A stretch of DNA of 64,000 nucleotides. Origin: Dermatemys mawii (lineage: Eukaryota; Chordata; Testudines; Dermatemydidae). Under the pieces are notes generated by a model that was not told where the DNA came from, ran no database searches, and saw only the letters and a list, made by a program, of their open reading frames with translations. Both the position numbers and the translations under genes were made by a program. The stretch spans positions 17,258,676-17,322,675 of the forward strand of contig ML677333.1 in the NCBI GenBank assembly GCA_007922305.1, in the 5' to 3' direction. This document shows, piece after piece, positions 30,991 through 44,215 of the stretch. Within the stretch, counting starts at the first letter, position 1; each line of letters opens with the position of its first letter.

Positions 30991-31665
30991 TCAGCTAACC
31001 CTGCCCTGTTCCCCTTGCAGAAGTGAAGCAGCAGGGCAGGAAGTATACGAGCAGGGCCCTGCAGCTCAGTTGGAGCCAAACCAGGGAAATAGCCAGATAT
31101 CCCTGTCAGGGAACAGAACTGCCAGCAGAGCCCACAGCTGGCTGCGTTGAGCAACAACTCTCCTGACTGAGCCTGGAGAGAAGGCAAACCACTGACCTGG
31201 GAGACTGAAAAACCCAAAGAGCAAGCGGAGAGTGGGCAGGCTGACAAGGAGACTGGGAACCAGGCCTCAGCAGGTGTGGAGGAGCCCCACCAGACACTGG
31301 TAGGAAGTAACCCAGGGAAACAAGACATTGGTCCTGTTGTGCTGCCGAGTGGTGAGGCAGGAACCCCACGTTTTCCTGCCAACCTGAAAGAAAGAACCCC
31401 TTTGCTTGTCAGGCCCTGGGCTGGGACACAGTGGATCAGAGAGGACCTAGGTCTCCCTTTCCTGGCCCACACTAAGGGATGGGTGAGCACTAATTCTTAA
31501 GCTGAGTAGCCTGAACTACTGATTGGGTGAGTGCTCAGTCCTCACTCTGAAGCTGTTACCTGTTCAGCTGCCCATCCGCTAGCCAGGATGCCTGTTAGAC
31601 TAACTGGGTGTGAGTGCTGATTCCTTGATGCTGCCGAAGGAGGCGCCCTGGCCCCAAGACATAGT
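30991..31665. other. GC-rich unclassified block
   Basis: A segment much richer in G and C than its surroundings, starting exactly where the CR1 tail stops. It holds a long - strand frame (30942-31490) of low-complexity Ser/Pro/Leu protein without recognisable motif, and several shorter frames. I suspect a repeat (LTR-like or composite), because similar purine-rich words recur in turtle repeats, but I could not find terminal repeats. Confidence 0.35.
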
Positions 31666-33745
31666 AATCTTACACCACTCCATACAAATCTGGGATAATG
31701 CATTGGTTTTCCTCCTGTCAACAACATACATTAAACCATCACTTGGCCACATAAACACAACCTTCAGAACAGATTACAAACTACACAGAGACTCCTTAAA
31801 GTCCATAGCAGTACCTTCTGGGTTAAAGGACTTCATGGAAGTAAAGTCTATGACCTCTTTAAACTTACTCACATATGCAGATTTGTTAAAGCTTGTTAAT
31901 CATGTGGATTAAAAGATTTTAAGAAGTCTGGAAGGTCATCATACTGATTTGTCAAAGACTGAAGCTGAATCCTCCATATATGTAGAGGATGGACAATACA
32001 TATATTAGTAAGTTCAGTATGCTATAATTAATGAAGGTATAGGCTCATATTGTGACTGCTGACAAGATATGGCATGCAGGCACATACTTCTTGCATGGTT
32101 TTGGTTGGGAAAATAGAAGGAGATACAGAGGCAGAAGTAAGGTTGTTTGGGTAACTTGACTTTGATATCCAGTACTTTCCAACATGTATTCCTACCTCAC
32201 ATTTCACCACTTTATAATTATTCAATCCAAGAGGAACTACGTATATTGAAATAATTTTTATGTTGATGGCAAAAGCAGTAACAGGATTCTCAGAAGAGGG
32301 AAACAGACTAATATTACACTAGAATGGTCATACTCCTTGTTTTGAAGACAAAGTAAATAGATTTTGTATTAATGGAATAGGAAGAGAGAATGAAAGCTGT
32401 CAAGAATTTCACAGCAACTCCAACTGTACCACAGAAACTATAGTACAAGTGAAAAACCCTAGTGCTGCTAAATCTAGGAGAATAAATTACTTACAGTAGA
32501 TTACTTACATTTCAATTTCCTTAGAAATAATTCAGTGTATTCAGACTGCAATACCACTCAAACATTTATATTACTGACAGGCATCTCATAAGGTCAGGCT
32601 GACATTTTGGCTCCAAAATCTTCTATCAAGATCAATTTCCACTTTTGAAGCAGAGCCATTGGCTGGCTGTCCTTAAGAGTTACTTATAAGGAAAAAAAAT
32701 AGTTAATACAGAAATTTAAATATGCTGAATGTTGATGCTGAGGTACTGAATGTGAACATGATTACAGTGTTTATTCAGCTTGGATGAATAAAGTGATGTA
32801 GTTAAATATAAGTTCTTGGTTTATAGAAGGGATTAATGTGGTTGGAAATATTTTCGAACTTTGTTAATGCTGGTGTAATATTAAGAAGCAGCAGTAAAAA
32901 GAAAAATGTACACTAGTCAAACCAGTTACTTTTTACAGATTCCTATGATGGGGGAAAGATGCCCATCAATCAATATTGATATCAATACCCCCCTCAACTC
33001 ATCAGAATTGCCCATAAAACACAGGCAATATCTAGCCAGCAGTGCCATGGTAGTAAGAAGCATGTATTCAGACCCGAGAGCTTCTATCTCAGTTCAATTG
33101 CCTTCTTTTTATCTGAGCACTTCACTACAGGGTTAACTTGGACCCTTATTCAGGTCTTATGATTAATCCATCTTCCATTCACACACAAAAACTTCTAAGT
33201 GTAGGGCAACTTCCAGCTAGGACAAGCTGGCCTGTTTTGGGATATAGGCAGAAGCCAGAATGCTGCTTACACTGAGGCAGGTAACCCACCCACATTGTAA
33301 AGGCGATGCAGGCTAATCCACTCAAGTGATGAAAGTTCTCCAATGCCTTCTCACAATTCCCTGTGTGCACAGAAAGTCAGATAAGTTCTCCCACAATTCA
33401 CTTGGAAAGAATCAGAAAGTAGCTCCTCTTTTTGCATTATAAATCACAGTAGTGCTGAAGACTCACAAACTGCAACACTAGTTTGTACACAGTAACTCAA
33501 GTGTGACTGCTCAAACCTGAGATAGGCCAACCTGGGTGTTGATCACCTGAACTAACTCTGAAAGTAACAACATAGCATAAGTGACCACTGTATGTCAGAA
33601 GGCTCATAATCTCCATAAAATTCATTAAGTGCTGACAAAGTGCAGCTTTCTTTGCTTTCAGGCAACTAGATTTAAGACTGTGTGCAAGCTTGAATTTCTT
33701 TAAGCAGAGCCCCACATCAACCAGACAAACTGGTGTATTTATCGT
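31666..33745. other. AT-rich non-coding DNA, nothing recognised
   Basis: Only short frames. No bounded repeat or protein motif. Confidence 0.5.
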
Positions 33746-33749
33746 AGGT

Positions 33750-34012
33750 ACTTATATAGCCTCCATTAAAGTGATATCTGAGCACCTTACTATCTTGAAT
33801 GTATTTATTCTCAGAACACCCTATGAGACAGTGAAGCGGAATGTTATCCCCATTTAATTAAAAAAAGAACAGATGGGAACCTGAGGCACAGAGATATTAG
33901 GTGCTTTACCCAAGATCACTTAAGGAAGTATATGGTGCAACAAGGAATTGAACTCAGTCCTCCCAAGACCCAGGCTAGCATCTTAAACACTGAATCATCC
34001 TTCCTCAGATTC
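33750..34012 (-). mobile_element. MIR-like SINE, antisense, nearly complete
   Basis: 'atctgagcaccttactatcttg', 'tcagaacaccctatgagacag', 'gaggcacagagatattaggtg', 'aggaattgaactcagtcctcc' in order. Confidence 0.75.
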
Positions 34013-34790
34013 CTGTAACGAAGAATGATCACATACAGAAAAAAATACATCAAGTAAAATTAGATTAGATTATACTCTCTCTCTGGATATGAGGATAGGA
34101 GGTATTCCCATTAATGTGAGTGGGCTCAATTCTCCTCTCATGCCAGTGTAAATCAAGAGTTCCACACACTGAAGTGAATGAGGTCAGAGTGATGCACTAT
34201 AAGTGAGACAAAATGCCACCAAAGAGAGAGAATATTGTAAGTCCTCAAGGTAGCTGTAAAAGAGATTTCCATGACTTCTGATATTTTAATTGGGATTTTT
34301 TAAGTTTAGATTCTAGATGACAACATACAAGAAAACTCATGCCACCCATTTAGAGCATTATTGTGAACCTCCTGAAACAATTTTCTTACACTAAAAGTGT
34401 AAAAGATGTCAGCACTATCCAACTCCACTCTGATCATGTAGTGTAATCGTGACTAGCAAAAAGTTACCCTCCCTAAAATGACAGACTTCGTTCCCTCACA
34501 AACCCAGGGCTGAGAGAATGCCATATCATTGATTGATTCACATTGTTTCAGAACCAGCCTACTTGTTTTCTTGATCTGCAGTATTGGCTGTTCCACTCTA
34601 CACAATGATTAGCAAATGTCTGCTCTTATTGAGGGGGCCAATTTGGGACTCAATCCTGCAAAGCACTTACACACATTGAATTTCTTCCCATTTGGGAGTG
34701 TTGACATGCATGAAGTTGACCATGTGCTTAAATGCTTTGCTGAATACTCAGAGTACTCTGTTTCTAGCAAGATCAAATACGTACTTCGTA
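34013..34790. other. Non-coding with two palindromic repeats
   Basis: About 34127-34212 ('ctcatgccagtgtaaatcaaga...cactgaagtgaatgaggtcag') and about 34641-34748 ('ggactcaatcctgcaaagca...gtgcttaaatgctttgctga') belong to two old palindromic families. Confidence 0.5.
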
Positions 34791-34794
34791 TAGC

Positions 34795-35972
34795 AGTGAA
34801 AGCAGTGGATGTACTATTCCTTGACTTTAACAAAGCTTTTGATACGGTCTCCCACAGTATTCTTGCGAGCAAGTTAAAGACGTATGGGCTGAATGAATGG
34901 ACCATAAGGTGGACAGAAAGCTGGCTGGATCATCGAGCTCAATGGATAGTGATCAATGGCTCCATGTCTAGTTGGCAGCCCGTATCAAGCGGAGTGCTCC
35001 AAGGGTTGGTCCTGTGCCTGTTTTATTCAATATCTTTATCAATGATCTGGAGGATGGCGTGAATTGCACCCTCAGCAAGTTTGCAGATGACACTAAACTG
35101 GGAGGAGTGGTTAATACACTGAGGGTAGGGATAGGATACAGAGGAACCTAGACAAAATTAGAGGATTGGGCCAAAAGAAATTTGATGAGGTTCAACAAGG
35201 ACAAGTGCAGAGTCCTGCACTTGGGACGGAAGAATCCCATGCACTGCTACAGATTAGGGACTGAATGGCTAGGCAACAGTTCAGTCCTGCAGAAAAGGAC
35301 CTAGGGGTTACAGTGGATGAGAAGTTGGATATGAGTCAACAGTGTGCCCTTGTTGCCAAGAAGGCTAATGACATTTTGGGCTGTATAAATAGGGACATTG
35401 CTAGCAGATCAAGGGACGTGATCATTCCCCTCTATTCGACATTGGTGAGGCCTCATCTGGAGTAGTGTGTCCAGTTTTGGGGCCCACACTACAAGAAGGA
35501 TGTGGAAAAATTGGAAAGAGTCCAGAGGAAGGCAACAAAAATGGTTAGGGGGCTAGAGCACATGACTTATGAGGAGAGGCTGAGAGAACTGGGATTGTTT
35601 AGTCTACAGAAGCGGAGACTGAGGGGAGATTTGATAGCTGCTTTCAACTATCGAAAGAGGGTTCCAAAGAGGATGGATCTAGACTGTTCTCAGTGGTACC
35701 AGATGACAGAACAAGGAGTAATGGTCTCAAGTTGCAGTGGAGAAGATTTAGGTTGGATAATTGGAAAAAAAAATTCACTAGGAGGGTGGTAAAGCACTGG
35801 AATGGGTTACCTAGGGAGGTGGTGGAATCTCCTTCCTTAGAGGTTTTTAAGGTCAGGCTTGACAAAGCCCTGGCAGGGATGATTTAGTTGGGGATTGGTC
35901 CTGCTTCGAGCAGGGGGTTGGACTAGATGACCTCCTGAGGTCCCTTCCAACCCTGATATTCTAATTCTATTG
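34795..35972 (+). mobile_element. CR1 reverse-transcriptase tail, sense, 5' truncated
   Basis: It begins inside the reverse transcriptase (AVDVLFLDFNKAFDTVSHS at 34800-34860), continues with WLDHRAQWIVINGS, a PQG box changed to [12 protein letters not shown] in a shifted frame near 35080, then the thumb ([20 protein letters not shown], 35265-35465) and C-terminus ([20 protein letters not shown], 35502-35792; [20 protein letters not shown], 35693-35887). The 3' end is typical ('gggttggactagatgacctc', 'ccttccaaccctgatattct'). An in-frame TAG after RPHLE and frameshifts inactivate it. Confidence 0.92.
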
Positions 35973-38574
35973 TTAAATAGAATAGAACTGATGAACTTTG
36001 CTTATTATGTGTCATGGAAGGAAGAATTCTTAATGAGAGTTTTTAATACAAAGCTAAATCTTTTAATTTCTAAGAGAACAAAAAGCAAGAAGAGCAGCCT
36101 ATGGGCTGTGGCAATACAACTGGGAGTATTTTTAGTGTGACCACATGGAAGTGGCATTATGGCGTTGTATTGCAGTTAGTAAAGTCAGGAATGGGAAATG
36201 AAACCTGATGGAGATAGATGCCTGAAAAAGACCTAGCAGTTAAAGAAACAGGAAAGCAACCACAAAAAAGGGCCCCACAGCCAAAGGAGAGAACTGAACA
36301 CCACACATTATAGGAACCAACAAAATGATTTTGGTTAGAGGAGTGATTCTTTTTTTTTTTTTTTAGCTAACAGAGTTAAATCAGTACAAACTCTAGAGTA
36401 GACATAGTTATGCTGGAATAAAGATGCCTTATAATGTTATAGGTTATTCCCCTTCCCACATGGGACATTTATATCATTTATATAAGAGCGAGAGGCCTGG
36501 GTCCAGCCAATCCTAGATACTAAGTACACACCTGAGCAGGGACCAGGTGATTCTCCTATGACAAGCAGCAGGAAGCTTCAGACATAGGGTATGTCTATAT
36601 TGCAAAATGAAACTGATGGCAGTGAGTTTCAGAGCCTAGATCTATAGCTCACGGGAGTAGTTAAGCCTGGAGGTTAGAGTGGAGCCAAGCTGGAATCACA
36701 AATCAGAACCCTGGATCACCCAAGGTCAGAGCCAGGGATCAGAAGCTGAATGCCAGAGCCAATGGGTGAGACAGAGACATGGGTGGGAAGCAGAGCCAGG
36801 GGTGTCCAGGATAGAGAAGGGCAGGAACTGAGGCAAGCACAAGATCAGCCTGGGCAGAAGCAGGAGCATATATGGGAAGCAGGAAGCTGGAAACTGAACC
36901 AAGCACAGCTGCGAGAGAGGAACATGTTCGGCAGCCAGTGAGCTGCATCAAGAAGTAGCTAGCTGCACCTCTTCACCAAAAAGAAAGTGCAGTCACTCAG
37001 GTAGCCCTCTGCCAGGATCAGCAGTGTCCAGTGTTGTTAGGTGATTGATCCTGCTGCAGCTGGCTCCCTAGCAAAGAGGAGAGTACAGAAGCTGTTGGAA
37101 GGCAATAGGCTCCATTAGAGAAATCTGTGTATTCTGGCTGGGAGAGACCTGATCAGAGCGTAAAGGGATGGACTTGAAGAAGGACTTGAGAACTTTATTT
37201 TGAAGGTTTGTTATGTTAATAAAATTAGAACCCTAGAAGGGCTGTGAATGGACAGAAGGATTTGTGAATTATTAAAGAAGTTTCTGAAGGGAGAAACAGA
37301 CAGGAGGTTGCTTGCCAGGCTGTCCCGAAGCCTCAATAGGGCATGCAGGCTTACTAAATGGTACCAATATGAAAATGTCCCTACACTAGGGAGTTTTGCT
37401 ACTTTAACTATACCACAATTAAAGTGGTACAACTTTTTTGTTAAGCTATAGCAATATAATTGCCTCCACACTGTGAGGTTATACTACTTTCAAAGTGATG
37501 TTAAAGCAGTACAAAACCTGCGTGCAGATAAGCTCCTAGTTAAGAGAGAGCTTGGTACACGTGAAAAGACCTGCTAGCAGCAACTGATTTAGAAACAGAG
37601 ATGATGTCCCCCCCCAAAAACAGGAAACTAGATAGTTTGTAGAAAACAGGCAAAATCTAGGCACTGAAAACAAGGACAATTGGCGAAGAAGAATTATTGA
37701 CAAGACGAAAGTAAGAAATAAGGCCTTAGAGGCAGGGAGGAGGCATCCAGATTAAAAAGATGAAGGGTCTGGTCCTATCCTGTTGAAGTCAATGACAAAA
37801 AACTCACAAGAGCACAAAGTAAGTCAATCCAAGAAAATCTGTCTGGCTAAATTAGATTTTTTTTATTTTAATTGTATTTTATAATATAAATCAATATGCT
37901 AAGCAGAAAAACATGTCTGTTCCAGGAATTCTAATTGACTTCATACATTTTTAGACAATACATTTAAATAAGAAATAAAATTATGCAATATCTGTACAAC
38001 TCTTTGAAAAGTTCTAAAGGTTTCCATGCAGTCTCAAAAGCCGGACTTCTCTGAACTGTGGTTAACATTCCATTTACATGATGTATAATCAAGTGCCAAT
38101 GCCCATGTGACTGTGAGAGACTCATCATTCAGAGTGCTACAGGATAAAATACTTGAATGTCACCTGGTTCAAATATTTGACTTATCAAGCACTGAATGCC
38201 AGTGTTATTTGCTAACAAGATAGTGACTAGGTGTTAAAGTGGAATGAGAAACCTTTAAGTGAACTTTGGGGTCACCCCTGGACACTTAGCTGCCTATCAG
38301 CCTCAGACAGCATGACAGTGTCTGCCAGAAAACAGAATATTGGCCCCTCAGTGTCACAGCAAACTTTCTGTCTGGCAGCTGTGGCATGTCAGGGCAACTT
38401 GCCTTCCTGCTAGTGACTCACTGTTTTGTTTCTTAAATTGAATGGATGTCTTAAAAATTTCACAGTCGCAGATAAAAATTTTCTTCAGCATCAGTTAACC
38501 TTAAAGAAGCTAGAAATGCATGTTAAAAATAGTAGTGAACATACATAAGTTGTTTCACTCTAAAAATGGATGCA
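35973..38574. other. Non-coding with fragments of DNA elements
   Basis: 36350-36364 is a T15 run. About 36587-36720 ('gggtatgtctatattgcaaaatg...agcctagatctatagctcacggg') is one end of a miniature DNA element. About 36715-36960 is a purine-rich stretch of 'cagagccaggggt'-type words like the one near 4.9 kb. About 37377-37520 ('gtccctacactagg...gtggtacaac...ccacactgtgagg') may be another element fragment. No gene. Confidence 0.45.
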
Positions 38575-38597
38575 ACACACACACACACACACACACA
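38575..38597. repeat. (CA)n microsatellite
   Basis: Uninterrupted AC dinucleotide run of about 23 bases. Confidence 0.97.
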
Positions 38598-41500
38598 TTA
38601 AGGAATTGATGTAAATAAGATCCTGTAAAGTACTATGCAATCTCTCGCCTTAGTTCAAATTACTTTTGGAGGTTTTTTATTTGTGTGGTGAGAGGATTAG
38701 TTTATATTTTTGCAATGAGGCATTTTCTTCCAAGCTTGGAGGTTAAGATTATTCCGAAATGGAAACAAGACCCACTGAGTTCAGTTCTGTCTCTTTAAAA
38801 AATGGTAGTACAACTACTGCCTTCCATTGCAAGGTGTGGAGGATAGTAAGCCACAGAAGGAGGGGGAGAAGAAACCTATGGAGTGAAGAAAGGAAAAGCA
38901 TATGCATCCTAGCCCCCATCCACCACAGGCTTCCTTCTGCGAGGTAGCAAAGTGGTGGAGCCCTCGCTCAGTGTAGCATGCTCTCCTTGGGTAAGGCTGG
39001 GCAGGATTCTGACAGGACGTCAACTTGAGCGTCTCACTGCTCATCTATTCAGCAGTAACTCACCTGAATACAACTGAAAACACTTTTCCCATACTACACT
39101 GGGGTTTAGTGCACCAGACAGCATGGGTTGCATGGAACTGGGAAGGGTTACTGAGAAAATGGAAACGCATTTTTGTGCTTCCTCCCCAGCCCTTTTTCAA
39201 TTAAAATCTTTCAGCAGTCTCAAGGCCAGTGGTTAAAGCAGATTGAAATAGAATGGGGAGCTCTCATAACCCCAGCAAGGGGCATGAGTACTTCTTATTC
39301 AAGCTCGGGGAGAGGAGGAGGAAATCCCCATCTAATTCTAACAGAATAGGGAAAGTTGTGCTCACCACCTTATTTTAACACCTGCTCAGGCTGTTCTAAG
39401 TTCTGCCTGGCTACCAGTGGCCCCAAGGGGCCATGCTGGCAGGTGAGGATCACCACAGCACAGCAGAACTCCAGTTGCACTCTCAGAATATCCATTACAT
39501 CAAGGGCTGAAAGATGGCCTAGAGCCAGCTATACTAACTATATGCCACATAGGAATTATTCTACATTTCGGAAAACCTGGCCAAAACAATGCAAAAGGAT
39601 AGTAACAGGAGCCAGAGAGTTGATCCGCAAATTCCTGTACTGGGCTAATTGTAAAACCACGGATAGATTCTCTAGAAAGTAGTCTGATGGTTTCAAAATC
39701 CTGGTCAGGAATTGGAAGGGGATATCTCCAGGACATTGCAGGCATAGTTTCAATATGGATCCATCCAATAAACTTTTCATGATACTGATTATTTTTCATC
39801 TTGAAAGACCTCCTCATCTGCTCAGTCTCCATGTTTCATGGAAGATTGCCACTAACTTCAGTTCATTACCCTCCTACTAGTGCAATGAGCAAGCATCAAG
39901 CAAGGCTCTTTGTCAGCCCAGACTGGCTCACTTAAAGTGTCTTAAAGGGCTGTATTATTAATCAGTGATATCATTTACAGCTCTGCTTGGTACAGGTTGG
40001 CCCTGGAAGCAGGTACTTGTAGAATTGCCAGTGGCAGACAACAGAGACTGCACAAGTTTATTTATTTAATACAATGCCTGTCATCAGAAAAGCAGCTGGT
40101 AGACAGGGTAGTGATTGTGAAGCAAGATCCAATCCCCAAAAGTATCATCTCACATCTGGTGACTGAACTTCTGCCACTCTGATGGATGACACCCAAGTGT
40201 TATATTTAATTGACAAAGACTTGATCCTTTTCTCAACTATTATCCATGGGTACTAGCAGAGGATTTCTCTCCAGACTCCTGCCCCTCCTGTTTTGGATGA
40301 GTTCTCCTTAGAAAGCTTACAGCAAGCTGAGGGAGACAGGAGGAAACACAAGGCATTTGCACCTTTCCCTTCAGAAACAGATATGATTTGTGAACGAGAA
40401 AGGGGAGAGGGCGGAGGAAAGACCTATTAAAAATCCTATAGAGCAGTCTGTAGTACAGAGAAATTAATTCCTATTACCAGATTAGCAAGCTTTAGCCTAC
40501 TGGAGGGTAGGCTGATTTTCCAGTGCACTGTGGGGAACTAGGGTACCAAACACATGCACTATAGCAAAATAGCATTTGCCATAGAGAAATATTCAGAATT
40601 GGCTGACATCTACTGGCAGAAACTTTGCACTGACAATACAGCCTCATCACTGTTTTCATGTGTCAGTTTGTGTTCACTATGGCACATATATGAGACGGTT
40701 TTGTAAGGTGGAAAATTCTGGAGGTACATGTACAATGGGATTACTATTAGAAAGAAGTTTTTGTTTTAGAAAATCTCAACTAATTCCATCCTGATACATT
40801 CAATTTGCAATACAATTGGCTTTATATTTTCTCATTATCCAGTAATCAGTAATTTTTTAAAAAATACACTAACAATTTATGGGAACCATAAAACACAAAC
40901 CAGATATAGAAATAGATATCTCAGCAGAAATGTGTGACTTCTCTAGCTCATAAACAGATTAAATATCCATAAATTATCTAATAAAACCTTATGTCCAGGA
41001 ATATAAAAATCATACAGAAATCGTAAAGTAAAAAAAAATCCAAAGAAAAGTACCCTAAAACAAACAAGAAATATTTGTAAAAACCTTTTTAATGAACTAA
41101 TTTTATTTTGATTGATTTATTAGTATGCTTCAGTACTTCAGTATTATGCAAGATCTTGTAATAACGGGTGGAATTTGCAATACTTCAAAGAATTGATTAA
41201 AACCATTAAAATATTATGGAAGAGCACTTCATAGTCCCAGTATATGAATTGTAGTAGGCCAGATACTATAATAATCCATTGAGCCTGAATTTGATTTCTT
41301 TAGCATATCTTTCTAACCTTCCAATCACAGAATACATTTAGCCATCATCATACTGAGTAACAGCACAAACAAAAGAAAAAAGTATCTGGTTAAATGTATG
41401 GATATTGTGACTATCGCAAGTGCCAAAACGAAGAACTTACCTTATGACTTTAGAATACTTTTTACTCTCTATATTATTGCTGTTATTCAGTGATAGTTAG

Positions 41501-42874
41501 CATGATTTAAGATAACTTCCATTCTTAATAGCATTTCCTAAAAGAGCTATTATTGCTCTTAATGTCTTAGGTAATACTTAGCCAATACTATGCTGTTAAG
41601 TGGAAAGGTTAAATGAATATCTTAAAGGAACAGTTCAAATGTTTTATCATTTAAAATATGAAATTATGTTTATGAAAATAGAAAATTCATTTGAGATTCA
41701 GTGTTTTTTAATTTTTCTGGTGCTAGTTATGTCATAATGACATAATAAAGTACATTACTAAAAATACTGCAACACTTTCCACAAACATAAGAGTTAATCA
41801 TAGTGCCTTAGCCAAATTACAATGTGAATATTTTCATTCAACCTACCTAATTTTGCCTACAATCTACTGCCCTACATTGCACTTTAATGTTGCTATGCTG
41901 CTGTGTTCATCTCAGAGGTATTGGCCCTTTATCAATGAGTGATTTCAAGGATAAAAGTGACAGATACCACAGTGATGGGCTTTGAATAAGAACCTGAACA
42001 GAAGAGGAAATGTCCACCCACACAGCTCCCTTTGCAAAACTGAGGCCATAGTTTTGAAGTACTTTGGGATTCTTTAACATAAGAGAGGCTATATAAGTTT
42101 AAGCAACTCAGCTGTAAAATGTGGGGGAGTTATATTAGTAGTTTAAGCTGTGCATTTATTGCCTTTAATGCTGCCTAGTGTGTATATTTAATACTAATGG
42201 ACAAGATTGTCATACATATCCAGCTTGACCTTCCATTTCCCAGGACTCCACACTCCAACGGACAACCTACAATCCCTTTCCCCAGTAGACTTCAGGCACA
42301 CTACCACCACTTTAAACTAAACCCCATACAAGAAACCCCTAGGAGTCAGATGAGCAACTGCTCAACTCTACTCTTTGGGGTCTCCCAGAAAGGAGCAAGC
42401 AAGACTGTCTATACCTTAACACTTGCATGGTACCTTTCACTGTATACAGCACAGACCAGTCAAGGATATCAGAGCACTTTATGTTGAGACAGTTCCATAT
42501 TATTATGAATTGTTGTGATTGATATCAATAAATGTGGCAAGCATGAGTTTGGTATGACTTAATATGCCAGAACTTGCTAAAGGATTCTGGGAGAAGAATT
42601 CTCTTAGCATTAGATGTGGAAAAGTACTGCAGGTGCTAAAACTGCACTTGAACTGTTCATAACATCTCAACATATGTTTGTATATATGTTTCAACATCGA
42701 ACTTTGGAATATATCAGCAGAAAACCAGCTCACAAGGTAAAAAACACATTATATCATGTGATTGGTGGGCTTGGTGCAGGCTGACATGGGTCAAAATCTT
42801 AAACCAAGATTGAGGACTTCAATAGCTCAGATGTAAGTGAGAGGTATTTTGAAGTAATGGGTGGGTAAAATTCT
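38598..42874. other. AT-rich non-coding DNA, little recognised
   Basis: About 41950-41990 ('agataccacagtgatggg') is a MIR-like tail word, and about 42420-42482 ('acttgcatggtacctttcac...tatcagagcacttta') a SINE-like fragment. A 110-codon - strand frame (39500-39832) has no motif I recognise. Otherwise nothing. Confidence 0.45.
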
Positions 42875-42955
42875 GTGGCCTGCGTTGTGCAGGAGGTCAG
42901 ACTAGATGATCATAATGGTCCCTTCTGACCTTTAAGTCTAGGAGTCCATGAGTAA
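42875..42955 (+). mobile_element. CR1 3' end, very short fragment
   Basis: 'gcaggaggtcagactagatgatcataatgg' and 'tcccttctgacctttaagtc' are the last 80 bases of a CR1 unit. Confidence 0.8.
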
Positions 42956-43051
42956 AATGACCCTTTTTGAATAACATCATGCTAAGAGCTTAAGTGAATG
43001 ATTGATGGGAGAGTAAACACTGTTTGAGCCTTGGTCTGGTTTGTTCTGCAG

Positions 43052-43330
43052 CCCGGGCTGGCTCTACCTTATGTGCCGCCCCAAGAAGAAACAGAAGAGC
43101 TGGTTTCGGCGGCACGCCTGTGGGAGGTATGCCAAAGAGAGAGCATGCTGCTGGAAACAGAAGAGCGGCTGCTGGCGGAAGAGGGAAGATAGTTGACTTG
43201 CCGCAGGCATGCCGCCGAAATCCACTTCTCCCTCTTCGGCGGCACACCTGCGTGCCCTCACAGTGCCGGACATGCCGCCCCCGCCCCGCCTCCGCCTCTT
43301 GCCACCCCAGGCACCTGCTTGCTAAGCTTG
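43052..43330. mobile_element. GC-rich non-autonomous DNA element
   Basis: Runs from 'ccgggctggctctacc...tgccgccccaagaag' to 'gccaccccaggcacctgctt' and contains repeated 'ttcggcggca' and 'gcaggcatgccgccgaa' inverted words. This is a GC-rich family I associate with turtle genomes. The overlapping long frames on both strands (43024-43494 +, 42990-43343 -) come from its composition. Confidence 0.55.
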
Positions 43331-43550
43331 GACTGTGGGACACTGTGGGAAAACTTTACTGCCGACCCCACATGTTACAAGAAGCAGTTTACCTTGCAAA
43401 AGGCTGGATCAGTTCACTCTCCATTACAAACCCAGTAAGCTCTCTGATAACATGCTCACAGATCAGTGATCAGATGAGAATGGGTTATCACTGACCTGAG
43501 CTGTTGCTGTTTGCAAAGGGGGTGTGGCTTCCATTTTCAATAGAGTGGAT

Positions 43551-43648
43551 TTTCAAACCTTGCACATTTGTCCTTTGATTATTTTTGTGTATTTGCATAT
43601 AGTCCCAGTATTGTTCCAAGGCTCCTCCCTTACTTTCCCTTCTCTGCA
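43551..43648 (+). repeat. 98-bp local duplication, copy 1
   Basis: Matches 44216-44313 with five substitutions and no gap (95 percent). The flanks do not match. Confidence 0.95.
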
Positions 43649-43659
43649 GATTGAAACAG

Positions 43660-43862
43660 AGAGGTCTAAGGAAGCTGTCCCATGGAATTGTGGGATACTT
43701 CCAGCTGACTCCCAAGACCCAAATCAAGTGTGGCTGTGTTCTGGCTTAACTCAAGCTCAGACACTCCTGCCCCATGGGGTCCTGGGACCCTGAGTTAGTA
43801 CAAGTGCAGTGCAGACACAAGCGAGGTTAAGCTTGATCTTGGGCTTATGTTACATACCCTCA
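43660..43862. mobile_element. Fragment of a miniature DNA element
   Basis: 'tgtcccatggaattgtgggata', 'gtgcagtgcagacacaagc' and 'gttacataccctcagtgg' resemble the right half of an element of the family at 36.6 kb. Confidence 0.45.
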
Positions 43863-44215
43863 GTGGAGGCTTTGCTTGAAATGGAACGGAATCAAAATCC
43901 AAGTCTCAGCTGATTAGTAGAGGAAAAGGCTCATATCTTATCTTATCTGAAAGGCTCAATGTCTGTCTTAGAGCGCTAATAGCAGGTCAAGCTGTGGATT
44001 TGACTACAGAAGCCACAGATGGATAGCATATTCATATCTAAGGACATAGGTCCAGATCCTTCAATACACTGACTTCTATGGGGCTCCAGCAGATGCAGCG
44101 AATTGCAAGACTGCGAGTAAGTGAAGGTGAGCATTGTATTTCAATTTAACATTTTTAGTTGTTATTCCTTTCCATGGATAAGTGTTGGCTATTCTAGGGA
44201 TTTCTTTTGTTCTTC

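Noticed and set aside
30942..31490. 182-codon - strand frame
   Set aside because: Extends over a CR1 tail and a GC-rich block; Ser/Pro/Leu-rich with no motif. Kept only as an unclassified block.
39500..39832. 110-codon - strand frame
   Set aside because: Its protein looks fairly normal in composition but has no family I recognise, no splice context and no neighbour gene; too weak to call.
42990..43494. Long overlapping frames on both strands
   Set aside because: Produced by the GC-rich non-autonomous element; Cys/Arg/Pro-rich and without domain.
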